Shown in pieces: positions 23,954 through 32,150 of a stretch of 53,629 bases of DNA. Position numbers and translations under genes: made by a program. This stretch comes from Yinghuangia elevatio (GTDB lineage Bacteria; Actinomycetota; Actinomycetes; Streptomycetales; Streptomycetaceae), in assembly GCF_040649515.1 (NCBI RefSeq), contig NZ_JBEZFP010000053.1:1-53629 (forward strand), in the 5' to 3' direction. The notes under the pieces were generated by a model. It was not told the origin of the DNA, searched no databases, and worked only from the letters and a program-made list of their open reading frames with translations. Each line of letters opens with the position of its first letter. Position 1 is the stretch's first letter.

Positions 23954-26037
23954 CGGCGGCGGACCATCCGCTGCTGCGCCACGCGGCGCGGGAGACCATC
24001 GGCGCCCTGACCGAGCGCCTGGGCCTCGCGCCGCACCCCGACCCCGGCCCACCCGCCACCGCCGATCCGCACGACGTCATCACGCTGCTGCGCTCCGGCC
24101 GCGGCAAGGACCCGCGCTATGTGCTGGACGGCGTCGCCGTCGTCGACTGGGACCTGATCGTGTCCGAGCACCGGCGTGCGCCGCTGCCGGACGCCATCGG
24201 CGCGGGCCTCGTCGCCCGGGCCGACTGCCCGCCGTCCGCGGCGCTGCGCCTGGTGGTCGCGCACTCCACCAGCCGCCGCGGCCTCGGCACCGCCACGCTC
24301 GCCGCCGCGCTGCGCCGCGGTGCGGTGACGCCGCGCCAAGTGATGTTCGAGGCGACACCCGGCTGGTCGGCGCTGCGAGTGCTGGAGAAGTACGCGACGG
24401 CGTACGGCGAATGGCTGCGTCCGATCCGCCAAGTCCTCGACGACGCCGCGGCGCTGCTGCCCGGCGACGACATCGCCGCCTGGTGGTGGCTCCTCGCCCA
24501 GGGGCCTGCCTTCCGCGGCACGTTCCCCGAGTTGTGCGCCGCGGCCATCGCCGCGGGCCACGAAGAGAAGCGGCCGAGGGGATCCGGGCAATTCCTGCCG
24601 GGCCCCTCCGCCGACGCCGGGCGGGCGGCGCGCAGGCACGCCTCCGCACCCGAGTTCCCGCCGGGCGCCGTGCACCGCGACCTCGCCAACCCGTCCGGCC
24701 TGCTGTCCCGGGCCCGCGGCGACGTCGCGGCCAAGCTCATCGCGGCGATGCCGATGCCGCTCATCAGCACGTTCCTGGAGACGCCCGCGCTGCCCGCCAA
24801 GGTCGTCGTGCCCGCGCTGCGCCGTGCCCCGCAGTTGACCGCGCAGCTCGTCCGGCAGGCCGCCCGGTCACCGGACACTCTCCGTGCGCTGCTGGCGCTG
24901 CGCGACCCCGAGGTCAACAGCGCCCTGCTCACCGAAGTGCCCGACCGGCCGGAGCTGGCGTCCGCCGTGTTCCGCGCGACGCGACGCGACGGCACCCGTC
25001 CCGTCCCGCTGACCCCCGCCGCCCGGTGGGAGGTGCAGAACGCCACGGGTACAGGCTCCGACGCAGGAGCCAACCGGCACGCGGCCGCGGTCCACGGCCA
25101 CTATCCGCAGCTGATCCGCGCCACCTTCGAGCAGTTCGGCACGCACCTCGGCACCGCCATGACGCTGCGGGGACTGCTCGGCCTCTGGGAGTGCCAGGCG
25201 GCAGGCGAGCTGGTGGCCGAAGTCCTGGACGCCGACGCGGACGAGGGCGACGATGCGGCCGACGCCGAACACCCGGCCCCCGGCGGACCGCGCGCCGCGG
25301 GCCCCGGCGCCAAAGGCCCGCGCCCCGGTACTCGGGGCGGCGGTCACGGTCGCAAGGCCGACAACGACCGCCCGGTGGTCCTCGACAAAGCGGCGGCGGC
25401 CCTCGCCCGCACGGCCCGCACCTCGACGGACGGGTACGCGGTGCTGCGCGCCGACGTGGAGCGGCACGAGCGGCCCGAGGCGCTGGTCGCCGCGATCCGC
25501 CGCGACCCCGGACTCGCCGCCCGTCCGCTGCCCGACGCCTTCTGGCCGGTGGCCGCCGACGAGCACGCCCGGGAGCCGTTGCCCGAACCCGCCTTGCGCG
25601 AACTCGCCGCGCGCGACGCGTGCCCCGACACGCTGGCGCTGGACGCGTGCCGCCTGTTCCCGGACCTCGCCCACCAACTCGGCGGCCGCTCGCGCGCGTA
25701 CGCCCTCACCGCCGCCCGGCACCCGCTGCACCTGCAACCCTCGGCATGGCAGACGCCACGCAACGCGTGGTATCTCACCGCGCTCGCCGAAGGGGCTTTG
25801 ACCCCGGCGGAGTTCGTCGACCTCACCGGGCCGGCGCACACGATGTTCGAAGCGCTCGGCGACGTACGCGCGGTGCTGCCCGAGACCCACGAAACCGCGC
25901 TCGGGCACGTACGCCGGCTCCTCCTGGACGCGCTCCGCGACGACGCCGAGGCGTGGGCCGTCGCCGTCCACCTCTTCCCCGATTTCGTCGGCAACCTGCC
26001 CGAACTGCTGGCCACCGTCAAGGCGGTGACCGCGTGA
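23950..26037 (+). CDS. Large alpha-solenoid-like protein (paralogue 2)
   Basis: This 695-residue protein is related to its two neighbours. The shared elements are a Trp-rich mid motif at 178-200 (AAWWWLLA, then FRGTFPELCAAAI), DPEVNSALL (319-327), VPLTPAAR (352-359) and a C-terminal copy of the Trp motif, AWAVAVHLF followed by FVGNLPELLATVKA. A charged, Gly/Pro-rich linker near residues 418-475, rich in Asp/Glu then Gly/Lys/Arg, probably separates two folded halves. There is no catalytic signature, signal peptide or membrane helix. The start ATG overlaps the upstream stop by four bases (ATGA) and its own stop overlaps the next GTG (GTGA), so the three proteins should be made in step. The function is unknown. 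Confidence 0.85.
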   Translation: MTAADHPLLRHAARETIGALTERLGLAPHPDPGPPATADPHDVITLLRSGRGKDPRYVLDGVAVVDWDLIVSEHRRAPLPDAIGAGLVARADCPPSAALRLVVAHSTSRRGLGTATLAAALRRGAVTPRQVMFEATPGWSALRVLEKYATAYGEWLRPIRQVLDDAAALLPGDDIAAWWWLLAQGPAFRGTFPELCAAAIAAGHEEKRPRGSGQFLPGPSADAGRAARRHASAPEFPPGAVHRDLANPSGLLSRARGDVAAKLIAAMPMPLISTFLETPALPAKVVVPALRRAPQLTAQLVRQAARSPDTLRALLALRDPEVNSALLTEVPDRPELASAVFRATRRDGTRPVPLTPAARWEVQNATGTGSDAGANRHAAAVHGHYPQLIRATFEQFGTHLGTAMTLRGLLGLWECQAAGELVAEVLDADADEGDDAADAEHPAPGGPRAAGPGAKGPRPGTRGGGHGRKADNDRPVVLDKAAAALARTARTSTDGYAVLRADVERHERPEALVAAIRRDPGLAARPLPDAFWPVAADEHAREPLPEPALRELAARDACPDTLALDACRLFPDLAHQLGGRSRAYALTAARHPLHLQPSAWQTPRNAWYLTALAEGALTPAEFVDLTGPAHTMFEALGDVRAVLPETHETALGHVRRLLLDALRDDAEAWAVAVHLFPDFVGNLPELLATVKAVTA

Positions 26038-28361
26038 CAAGCCATCCGAACGAACTCGCGCTGCTGCTGGACGCCTGCGCGGCCGCCGACCTCGCCGCGG
26101 CCCTGGCCCGGCTCCCCGCCGGAACCCGCACGGACGTCCTGCGCCACGGCGCCGCCCGGCACCCCGCACTCGTCAGCTGGGCTCTCGACCACGGCACAAG
26201 CGACGAACTGCGCGCGCTGGCCGCCAATCCCCGCCTCGACCGACGGCAACTGCACCTGCTGGCCGACTGCGCCGACCACCGGGCGGCGAGCGCCGGGCGA
26301 CCCGTCGACGGCGCGCTGGCCGGCGCCCTCTACCGGCACCGCAACGCCACGCCCGCCTTGCGGCGAAGGCTCCTCGACGCACCCGTGCTGTCCGACGAAA
26401 TGCGCGGCTGCGTCATGCACATGACCGCCAGGGCCCTGCTCGCACCCGCACTCGACTGCCCGCACCCGGAACTCGTCAAGCGCGCCGAAATCCTCGCGCG
26501 CGGCCCACACGGCAGACGCCCGCCGAACACACCCGCGGCCCTGTACGCCTGGTTCAAGGGCACGACCTACACCTCCCCCAAGAGCCACGCGCTGCTCCGG
26601 GGACGCATCCCGCTCTTCCGGCCCGACAAGTGGACGCCCGCCGACTGGGCCGAACTCACCGCCCTGCACGACGCGGACCCGCTCGACCCCGCCCCGTGCA
26701 GCGTGCTCGCCGAACTCCCCGAGTGCCCGCGCGACGTCGCGCTGGCGCTGCTCCGCGACGACTCCGGCGACGACGTCCGGGCCGACACGCTGCTGGCGGG
26801 GTTGCGCAGCGGGGCGTTCACCGCGGCGGACGTCGTACTCCGCGCACCGCACGCACCGCATGTGCTGCGCGCCCTGGAGGCGTTCGACCGGGACTGCGAC
26901 GCCATCGCGCACTCACTCCTCGTCCACGACCTGCACCGCGAACTCACCGCTCTGGTGCGGCGATCGCTGGGCGACGACCCGGCGGTGTGGCGGGCGCTCC
27001 TGGCGCATCTGAGCGCGGGCGGGTTCCCCGGCACGCTGCCCGACCTCGCCGCCGCGGCCCGGACGGCACCGGCGCCGCCGTACCCGCAACGCCCCTGGCC
27101 GCACACGCAACAGGTCTCCACCTCGCCGTTCGTGCATCTGCTGCGCTTCGCCGACCCGGCCGCGATGTCCGGCATCCTCGGCGCGCTGGACCCGCACGAC
27201 CTCGGGGAGATCGCGCACTACGACATCCAGAAGCCGCTGCCGGACGCCCTGGTCGACGCCTTCCTCGACCACGCGGGACCGGAGGTGCTGGAGGTGTTCG
27301 TCCCGCACCACGCGCACCACGACCGAACGCGCGCCTGTCTGCTGCGGCGTGACGACCCGTCGGTCAACGCCACGCTCCTGCGCGGCAGCGACGTACCGCG
27401 CCGGACCTGGTACGAGATCGCCGCCGGCACCCCGCACTCCCCCCAGGCCGGTGGCGGGCGTGTCCCGCTGCACCCCGACGTCCGGTCCTACCTGCGCGGC
27501 GAAGGCTCCCGAAGGCCCGGCGGCGGCAGCGCGATGCGGTTCGCCGTGCACACCCGCGACGCGGACCTCGTGCCGGCCGCGCTGCGCAGGCCCCTCACCA
27601 CCGCGCACCAGATCACCGCCTGCCGCTTCCTCGCCGAAACCGGCCGGATCACCGAACTCGCCGAGCTGTCCGGCCGGCACGGGCCGCTCGACCCGCTGCT
27701 GGGCACCGCGATCCGGCGCACCCTCGCCGTCCGCGGCCCCCGCGCGCTGGGCCGGCGCCTGGCCGCACTCGACCGCGCCCAGGCCGTGCACGACCTCCAG
27801 CACGGGACCGCGGAGGCCGTGCACGCCCAGCTGGAGCGCGACGAGCCGCCGCCGTGGCAGGAGATCCAGTCGCTCGTGCTGACCGGACGCCTGCCGGTCC
27901 GCTCCCGCGAACTGCTGGCCGAGCACCCGGACCTGCCGGACGCCGTGGCGATCGCCCTGCTCCGCGCCGACGACGGCACGACCGCCGTGCCGTTCGTGCT
28001 CGCGCCGCGGTCGCGGACCTGGGCGACGGCCGCACTCGGCCTGCTGCCGGTGGTCCCGGTCTGGATGGACGGGCGCCTGCACCCGGACCTCCTGTGGTCC
28101 GCCCGATGCCTGGAATCCGGCGCGGTGACGGCCGAGGACGTGTTCGCGCTCGGGCGCCCGGCGCGGTCCGTACTGCGGTTGATCGGGGCATACCCGTACG
28201 AACTGGGCAAGCTGCGCGGGCACCTGGCCGACGAGGCGGCGCGCCTGACCGCCGACCGGCCGGACACCTGGGCCGTCGCGGCGGCCCTGCTGGGCGAGTT
28301 CACCGGGACCCTCCCGGAACTCCTCGCCACCGTGGCGGCGGCCACCGCGCCCACCGCCTGA
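26034..28361 (+). CDS. Large alpha-solenoid-like protein, LRV-like repeats (paralogue 3)
   Basis: This is a 775-residue family member. LRV-like units near the N-terminus include ALAANPRLDRRQLHLLAD and ALYRHRNATPALRRRLLD. The mid Trp motif is at 319-341 (VWRALLAHL, then FPGTLPDLAAAA), DPSVNATLL is at 441-449, VPLHPDVR at 477-484, and the C-terminal copy is TWAVAAALL, then FTGTLPELLATVAA. This is the clearest example of the duplicated half-protein organisation. GTG 26034 overlaps the stop of paralogue 2. A 93-base gap then separates it from the VWA gene. No function can be assigned; a protein-interaction scaffold is the best inference. Confidence 0.85.
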   Translation: MTSHPNELALLLDACAAADLAAALARLPAGTRTDVLRHGAARHPALVSWALDHGTSDELRALAANPRLDRRQLHLLADCADHRAASAGRPVDGALAGALYRHRNATPALRRRLLDAPVLSDEMRGCVMHMTARALLAPALDCPHPELVKRAEILARGPHGRRPPNTPAALYAWFKGTTYTSPKSHALLRGRIPLFRPDKWTPADWAELTALHDADPLDPAPCSVLAELPECPRDVALALLRDDSGDDVRADTLLAGLRSGAFTAADVVLRAPHAPHVLRALEAFDRDCDAIAHSLLVHDLHRELTALVRRSLGDDPAVWRALLAHLSAGGFPGTLPDLAAAARTAPAPPYPQRPWPHTQQVSTSPFVHLLRFADPAAMSGILGALDPHDLGEIAHYDIQKPLPDALVDAFLDHAGPEVLEVFVPHHAHHDRTRACLLRRDDPSVNATLLRGSDVPRRTWYEIAAGTPHSPQAGGGRVPLHPDVRSYLRGEGSRRPGGGSAMRFAVHTRDADLVPAALRRPLTTAHQITACRFLAETGRITELAELSGRHGPLDPLLGTAIRRTLAVRGPRALGRRLAALDRAQAVHDLQHGTAEAVHAQLERDEPPPWQEIQSLVLTGRLPVRSRELLAEHPDLPDAVAIALLRADDGTTAVPFVLAPRSRTWATAALGLLPVVPVWMDGRLHPDLLWSARCLESGAVTAEDVFALGRPARSVLRLIGAYPYELGKLRGHLADEAARLTADRPDTWAVAAALLGEFTGTLPELLATVAAATAPTA

Positions 28362-28454
28362 CGGCAACTGACCGGGCCTTTCCCGCGTCAATTGCTTGGA
28401 CGGGTGTCACACGTGCCTGGAACGATCGACCCAGCGCGAAGGGAGGTGACCGGC

Positions 28455-29903
28455 ATGGCCTACGGATCGACCGACAAGGCGAAACCGCTGGTCGTCGAGC
28501 TGACCGACCGGCGCGCCCTGGAGGCGTACCAGCCCGCCGACGAGGCCACGGTGGCCAAGGCGTTCGAACTCAAGGAGCAGGCGCTCCTCGACTTCGGCAT
28601 GCAGGCGAGCGTGGTCGCGTCGTGGCTCTACACCAAGTGCCACCACCAGATCCCCACCACCGCGATCGACACCGCGGCCGTCATGGCCTCCGGTGACGGA
28701 ACGTGCCTGCTGCTGTACAACCCGGACTTCTTCGTCGCGCTCGGACTCGACGGCGTCAAGTTCGTGCTGTTCCACGAGGCCCGCCACCTCATCCAGCGCC
28801 ACCTGTTCGCCGACCCCGAGCTGCGCGCCGACCCGGTGTTCACGCTCGCGGGCGAGGTGACCATCAACCACGTAGCCATGCGCAGGCTCGGGCGCGACCA
28901 ACTGCCCACCATCCGGCGCACCGACCCGGAGACCGGCGAGGAGACCGAGGAACCGACCGGTGTCGACCCGCGCAAGGTGCACCAGGCGTACGTCGACGAC
29001 CTCACCGCACAGGGCCTCGAACCGCTCGCGTACGACCAGTTCATCGAGACCGACGCGCTCGTGTACGCCGAGCTGAAGCGCATGAAGGACCCGCCCGTCC
29101 CCCCGCCGCTGTGCGTGCACCTGGTGCTCGGCGACGGCACGGGCGAGGGCGACGGCCTCGACGCCGAGACCACCGCGCGCATCTCCTCCGAGGTGCTGCG
29201 CGCCGTCCTGCTGGCTGCCCGCCGCGGCGTGCGCCTGGCCCGTGAGGAACTGCTCGAACTCCTCAAGCGCACCGACGGCGCGACCGACAACGTGTCCCGG
29301 CTCTGGGGCGACCTCGGCGCGGGGTTCCTGCGCGGCGAGACGCAGAAGACCAGGCGCGTGGACTGGTGGCAGCAGTGGCTCGTCGACGTCCTGGCGTCCA
29401 AGCTGCGCGACGGCGAACGCCTCGTGTACCCGAAGAAGCGCGGCGCGCTGCTGGCCACCCTCGGCCACGACCCGATGCTCGCGCGGCGCGGCCAGGAGCG
29501 CACCAAGGTGGTCGTCGTGGCGTACGACACATCGGGCTCCATGCCCGCGCACGTCGTCGACTGGCTGACCGAACTGGTCGGCCACACCGACGGCGTGGAG
29601 GCGCACTGGCTCAGCTTCGACGGCGCGCTCATGCCGTTCAAGCCCGGGGAGCGCGTCTACGGCGGCGGCGGAACCGACTTCCAGCAGGTCGCGGACTACG
29701 TCGAAGGGCGCCTGGCGGTCGCCGGGCAGCGCTTCGAGGACACCGCCGACGCGGTGCTCATGCTCACCGACGGATACGCGCCGCACATCACCCCGGCCGA
29801 ACCCGACAAGTGGATCTGGCTCATCACCGAAGGCGGCGACGAGTGGCCCGAGAGCCACAACCCGCCGATGGCGTGCCACCGTGTTCTCACCGGAGACCGG
29901 TGA
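28455..29903 (+). CDS. DUF2201-type protein: metallopeptidase-like domain plus VWA-like domain
   Basis: This is a 482-residue protein. The N-terminal half has a zincin-type HExxH motif, HEARH at 107-111, followed by a long helix and GEVTINHVAMRR, as in putative metallopeptidase domains of the DUF2201 family. The C-terminal half is a von Willebrand A fold with an intact MIDAS: DTSGS at 358-362, the threonine in GGGGTDF near 400 and the aspartate in LTDGYAP near 436. VWA proteins of this kind work with MoxR ATPases, binding the client through the metal site. ATG 28455 has a near-perfect GGGAGGTGA ribosome site. The partner ATPase is the next gene, 100 bases downstream. Whether the HEARH site cleaves protein is untested. 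Confidence 0.9.
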   Translation: MAYGSTDKAKPLVVELTDRRALEAYQPADEATVAKAFELKEQALLDFGMQASVVASWLYTKCHHQIPTTAIDTAAVMASGDGTCLLLYNPDFFVALGLDGVKFVLFHEARHLIQRHLFADPELRADPVFTLAGEVTINHVAMRRLGRDQLPTIRRTDPETGEETEEPTGVDPRKVHQAYVDDLTAQGLEPLAYDQFIETDALVYAELKRMKDPPVPPPLCVHLVLGDGTGEGDGLDAETTARISSEVLRAVLLAARRGVRLAREELLELLKRTDGATDNVSRLWGDLGAGFLRGETQKTRRVDWWQQWLVDVLASKLRDGERLVYPKKRGALLATLGHDPMLARRGQERTKVVVVAYDTSGSMPAHVVDWLTELVGHTDGVEAHWLSFDGALMPFKPGERVYGGGGTDFQQVADYVEGRLAVAGQRFEDTADAVLMLTDGYAPHITPAEPDKWIWLITEGGDEWPESHNPPMACHRVLTGDR

Positions 29904-30003
29904 CCGGACCCGGGCCGCGTCCCACGGCCCGGCACGCCGGCCGCTCCCCGGCCGCTCCCCGACCCGGCACGCGCATCCCGAACCCCCGTTTGCGGAAGGA
30001 CCC

Positions 30004-31875
30004 ATGACGATCACCGCCGACACCCCGCAGACCGGCGGACGGACCGCCCGCCCGCGCTGGAAGGCCACCGCGACCTTCCCCGAGCCGCCGAAGGGCTGGA
30101 AGGGCGTCTCGAAGCTCGAGGAGTTCATCGACGCGATGATCGAGCTCGGCCAGACCGGCCAGATCTTCGGTGAGCACGGCATCGGCAAGACGGCGACGTT
30201 CTTCACCCACATCCCGGACAAATACCCGGACACCACGCTCGTGTTCGTCCCCGCCGCAAACCTCACCCCGGACGACCTGCTGGTCAACACCCCCGTCCGG
30301 GACCCCCGCACGAACGAACTGGTGCTGCGTCAGCTGATCATGCGTCAGCTCCGGCCCGGCGGAAAGTTCGTGCTGCTCATCGACGACGCCCTGCAGGCCG
30401 GCGAGACCATCCAGTCGCAGTTGATGCAGGTCGCGTGCAATTGGACGCTCGGCGAGTTCGACCTGCGCGAACTCGGCTGCATCGGGGTCTTCCTGACCGA
30501 CAACGAGTCGCTCACCGAGACCGCGACCCGGCGCAGCGACCTGGCGATCCTCGACCGCATGGTCACCGTGAAGATCAGCGCGACCGACACCTCGTGGCGC
30601 ATCAAGCTTGCCGAACGCTTCGCGCACACCGACCTGTCCGGCGTGTTCCGGATCTGGACCGGCCTGTCCCCGGCCCTGCGGCAACTGCTGTCGCCGCGCA
30701 CGCTCGAGCACATCATGGACTGCGCCCTGGCCGGGTTCCCGCTGGAGTGGGGCCTGCCGCTGCTCAACGGCGAGCGGCTGCGGCTCGTGGAGGCGCTCAA
30801 GGACGGCGGCGCGGGCCCGGACCGGACCGACGAGACGCTGGACCGCATCGCCGCGGCCCTCGGCGTACGCAACCCCGAGCACACCCCCGACGCGGTGCGC
30901 CGGGTGGTCCGCGAAGCGGTCGCGCGGCGCTGGGCCGTCCTCATCCAGGGGCCTCCCGGCTGCGGCAAGACCGAGATCGTGCGCGAGGTGGTACGCGAGG
31001 AGCTGGGCCACGACCCCATCTACTTCTCGCTCCCGGTCACCAACGTCGAGGACCTGTGCGCCCCGGTGCCGACCGTCGACGGCTCGCTGGACAACCTGCT
31101 CGCGCAGCGGTTCACCGCGCCCGGCGACAAGGTCATCGTCTGGGACGAGTACAACCGGCCCAAGGACAAGTCGGCGTTCGCCAAGCTGATGGAGATCACC
31201 CAGGAGTGGTCGATCGCCGGGCGGCGGATCCCGGGGCTGCGGGCTCAGATCGCGCTGCAGAACCCGCCGTACCACTTGGGCCGCAAGATGCTGGTGGCGC
31301 GCAACAACATCGCGCAGGCCACCCGCTTCACGGCGTCGTTGCAGGTGCGGCCGGAGGACATCCCGGCGAACGAGTGGCTGATCGCGACGTACGGCCCGAT
31401 CGCCGAGACGGTGTTGGAGTGGTGGAAGTCCGACATCGACGACGAGGGCCGCGAGTGGATCACCAAGCGCACCCTGGAGCGGCTGATCAAGCTGCACCGC
31501 CGCGGCATGAACCTGGAGATGGCCAAGGTCTACCTCGGTGACGGCGAGTACGCGCCGGTGCCGCTCAACGCGCTGGAGGCCAGGCTCGCCGACAAGCCGC
31601 GGACCGGGCTCGGCGACCTGACCGACGATCTGGAGGCGTGGGAGGAACGCCTGCGCGCCGGCAACGAGGTGTCGGGCGAGGGCACGAACGACACCGACAC
31701 CGTGCACCAGGTGCTGGCGAACGCGGAGTTGTCGCAGCTGCGCGAGCACATCGACACGGTCGCCCGGCTCCTGGCGTGCCTGCCGCCGAAACTGCGGTCG
31801 AGCTACCTGGTCGGCCAGTCGGCCGAGAAACAGCGGTTCTGGATCGACGCGTTCGCCCGGATGCCGCGCAAGTAG
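30004..31875 (+). CDS. MoxR-family AAA+ ATPase with two tandem ATPase modules
   Basis: This 623-residue protein has two P-loop modules. Module 1 has Walker A GEHGIGKT at 56-63, Walker B VLLIDD at 123-128 with Asp instead of the usual catalytic Glu, and a sensor-like VFLTDNE. Module 2 has Walker A GPPGCGKT at 316-323 and Walker B VIVWDE at 377-382 with the Glu present. So module 2 is the likely active engine and module 1 may bind ATP without efficient hydrolysis. Ordinary MoxR proteins have a single module and about 330 residues. With the preceding VWA protein this forms a RavA/ViaA-like chaperone pair. ATG 30004 has GGAAGGA upstream. It is the last gene of the operon and is followed by a hairpin. 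Confidence 0.92.
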   Translation: MTITADTPQTGGRTARPRWKATATFPEPPKGWKGVSKLEEFIDAMIELGQTGQIFGEHGIGKTATFFTHIPDKYPDTTLVFVPAANLTPDDLLVNTPVRDPRTNELVLRQLIMRQLRPGGKFVLLIDDALQAGETIQSQLMQVACNWTLGEFDLRELGCIGVFLTDNESLTETATRRSDLAILDRMVTVKISATDTSWRIKLAERFAHTDLSGVFRIWTGLSPALRQLLSPRTLEHIMDCALAGFPLEWGLPLLNGERLRLVEALKDGGAGPDRTDETLDRIAAALGVRNPEHTPDAVRRVVREAVARRWAVLIQGPPGCGKTEIVREVVREELGHDPIYFSLPVTNVEDLCAPVPTVDGSLDNLLAQRFTAPGDKVIVWDEYNRPKDKSAFAKLMEITQEWSIAGRRIPGLRAQIALQNPPYHLGRKMLVARNNIAQATRFTASLQVRPEDIPANEWLIATYGPIAETVLEWWKSDIDDEGREWITKRTLERLIKLHRRGMNLEMAKVYLGDGEYAPVPLNALEARLADKPRTGLGDLTDDLEAWEERLRAGNEVSGEGTNDTDTVHQVLANAELSQLREHIDTVARLLACLPPKLRSSYLVGQSAEKQRFWIDAFARMPRK

Positions 31876-31880
31876 CGCAC

Positions 31881-31909
31881 GTAGCGGGTCGGTTCGCCCG
31901 GCCCGCTAC
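31881..31909 (+). terminator. Hairpin terminator after the MoxR gene
   Basis: A perfect 8-bp stem, GTAGCGGG (31881-31888) with CCCGCTAC (31902-31909), starts 5 bases after the MoxR stop. There is no T-run. The remaining DNA up to 32150 shows no gene. Confidence 0.5.
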
Positions 31910-32150
31910 ACGAACGGCCGCGCCGTAGCGCCCCGGGCCGCCTTGTCGCGGCCCGTCTCGACTCGCGGCGTCCCGGCCGCACTCCCCAACACGGTCGGCA
32001 TCACCCCGGCCCGCATCAACCCGGCCCGCATCAACCTCAGCCCGGGCCGCCCTGCCGTGCGCTCTGCGGTCGCGGTGCCGGACGGATCCGTCCCCGTCTC
32101 CGGTCCCGCCTGACCCCGCGCGCCCGACGCATCCCGGTTTCACTGCGGTC

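Noticed and set aside
28455..31875. Magnesium or cobalt chelatase (ChlI/ChlD-type) for the MoxR/VWA pair
   Set aside because: The domain order (HExxH domain plus VWA in one protein, double ATPase in the other) and the lack of tetrapyrrole genes nearby do not fit chelatases.
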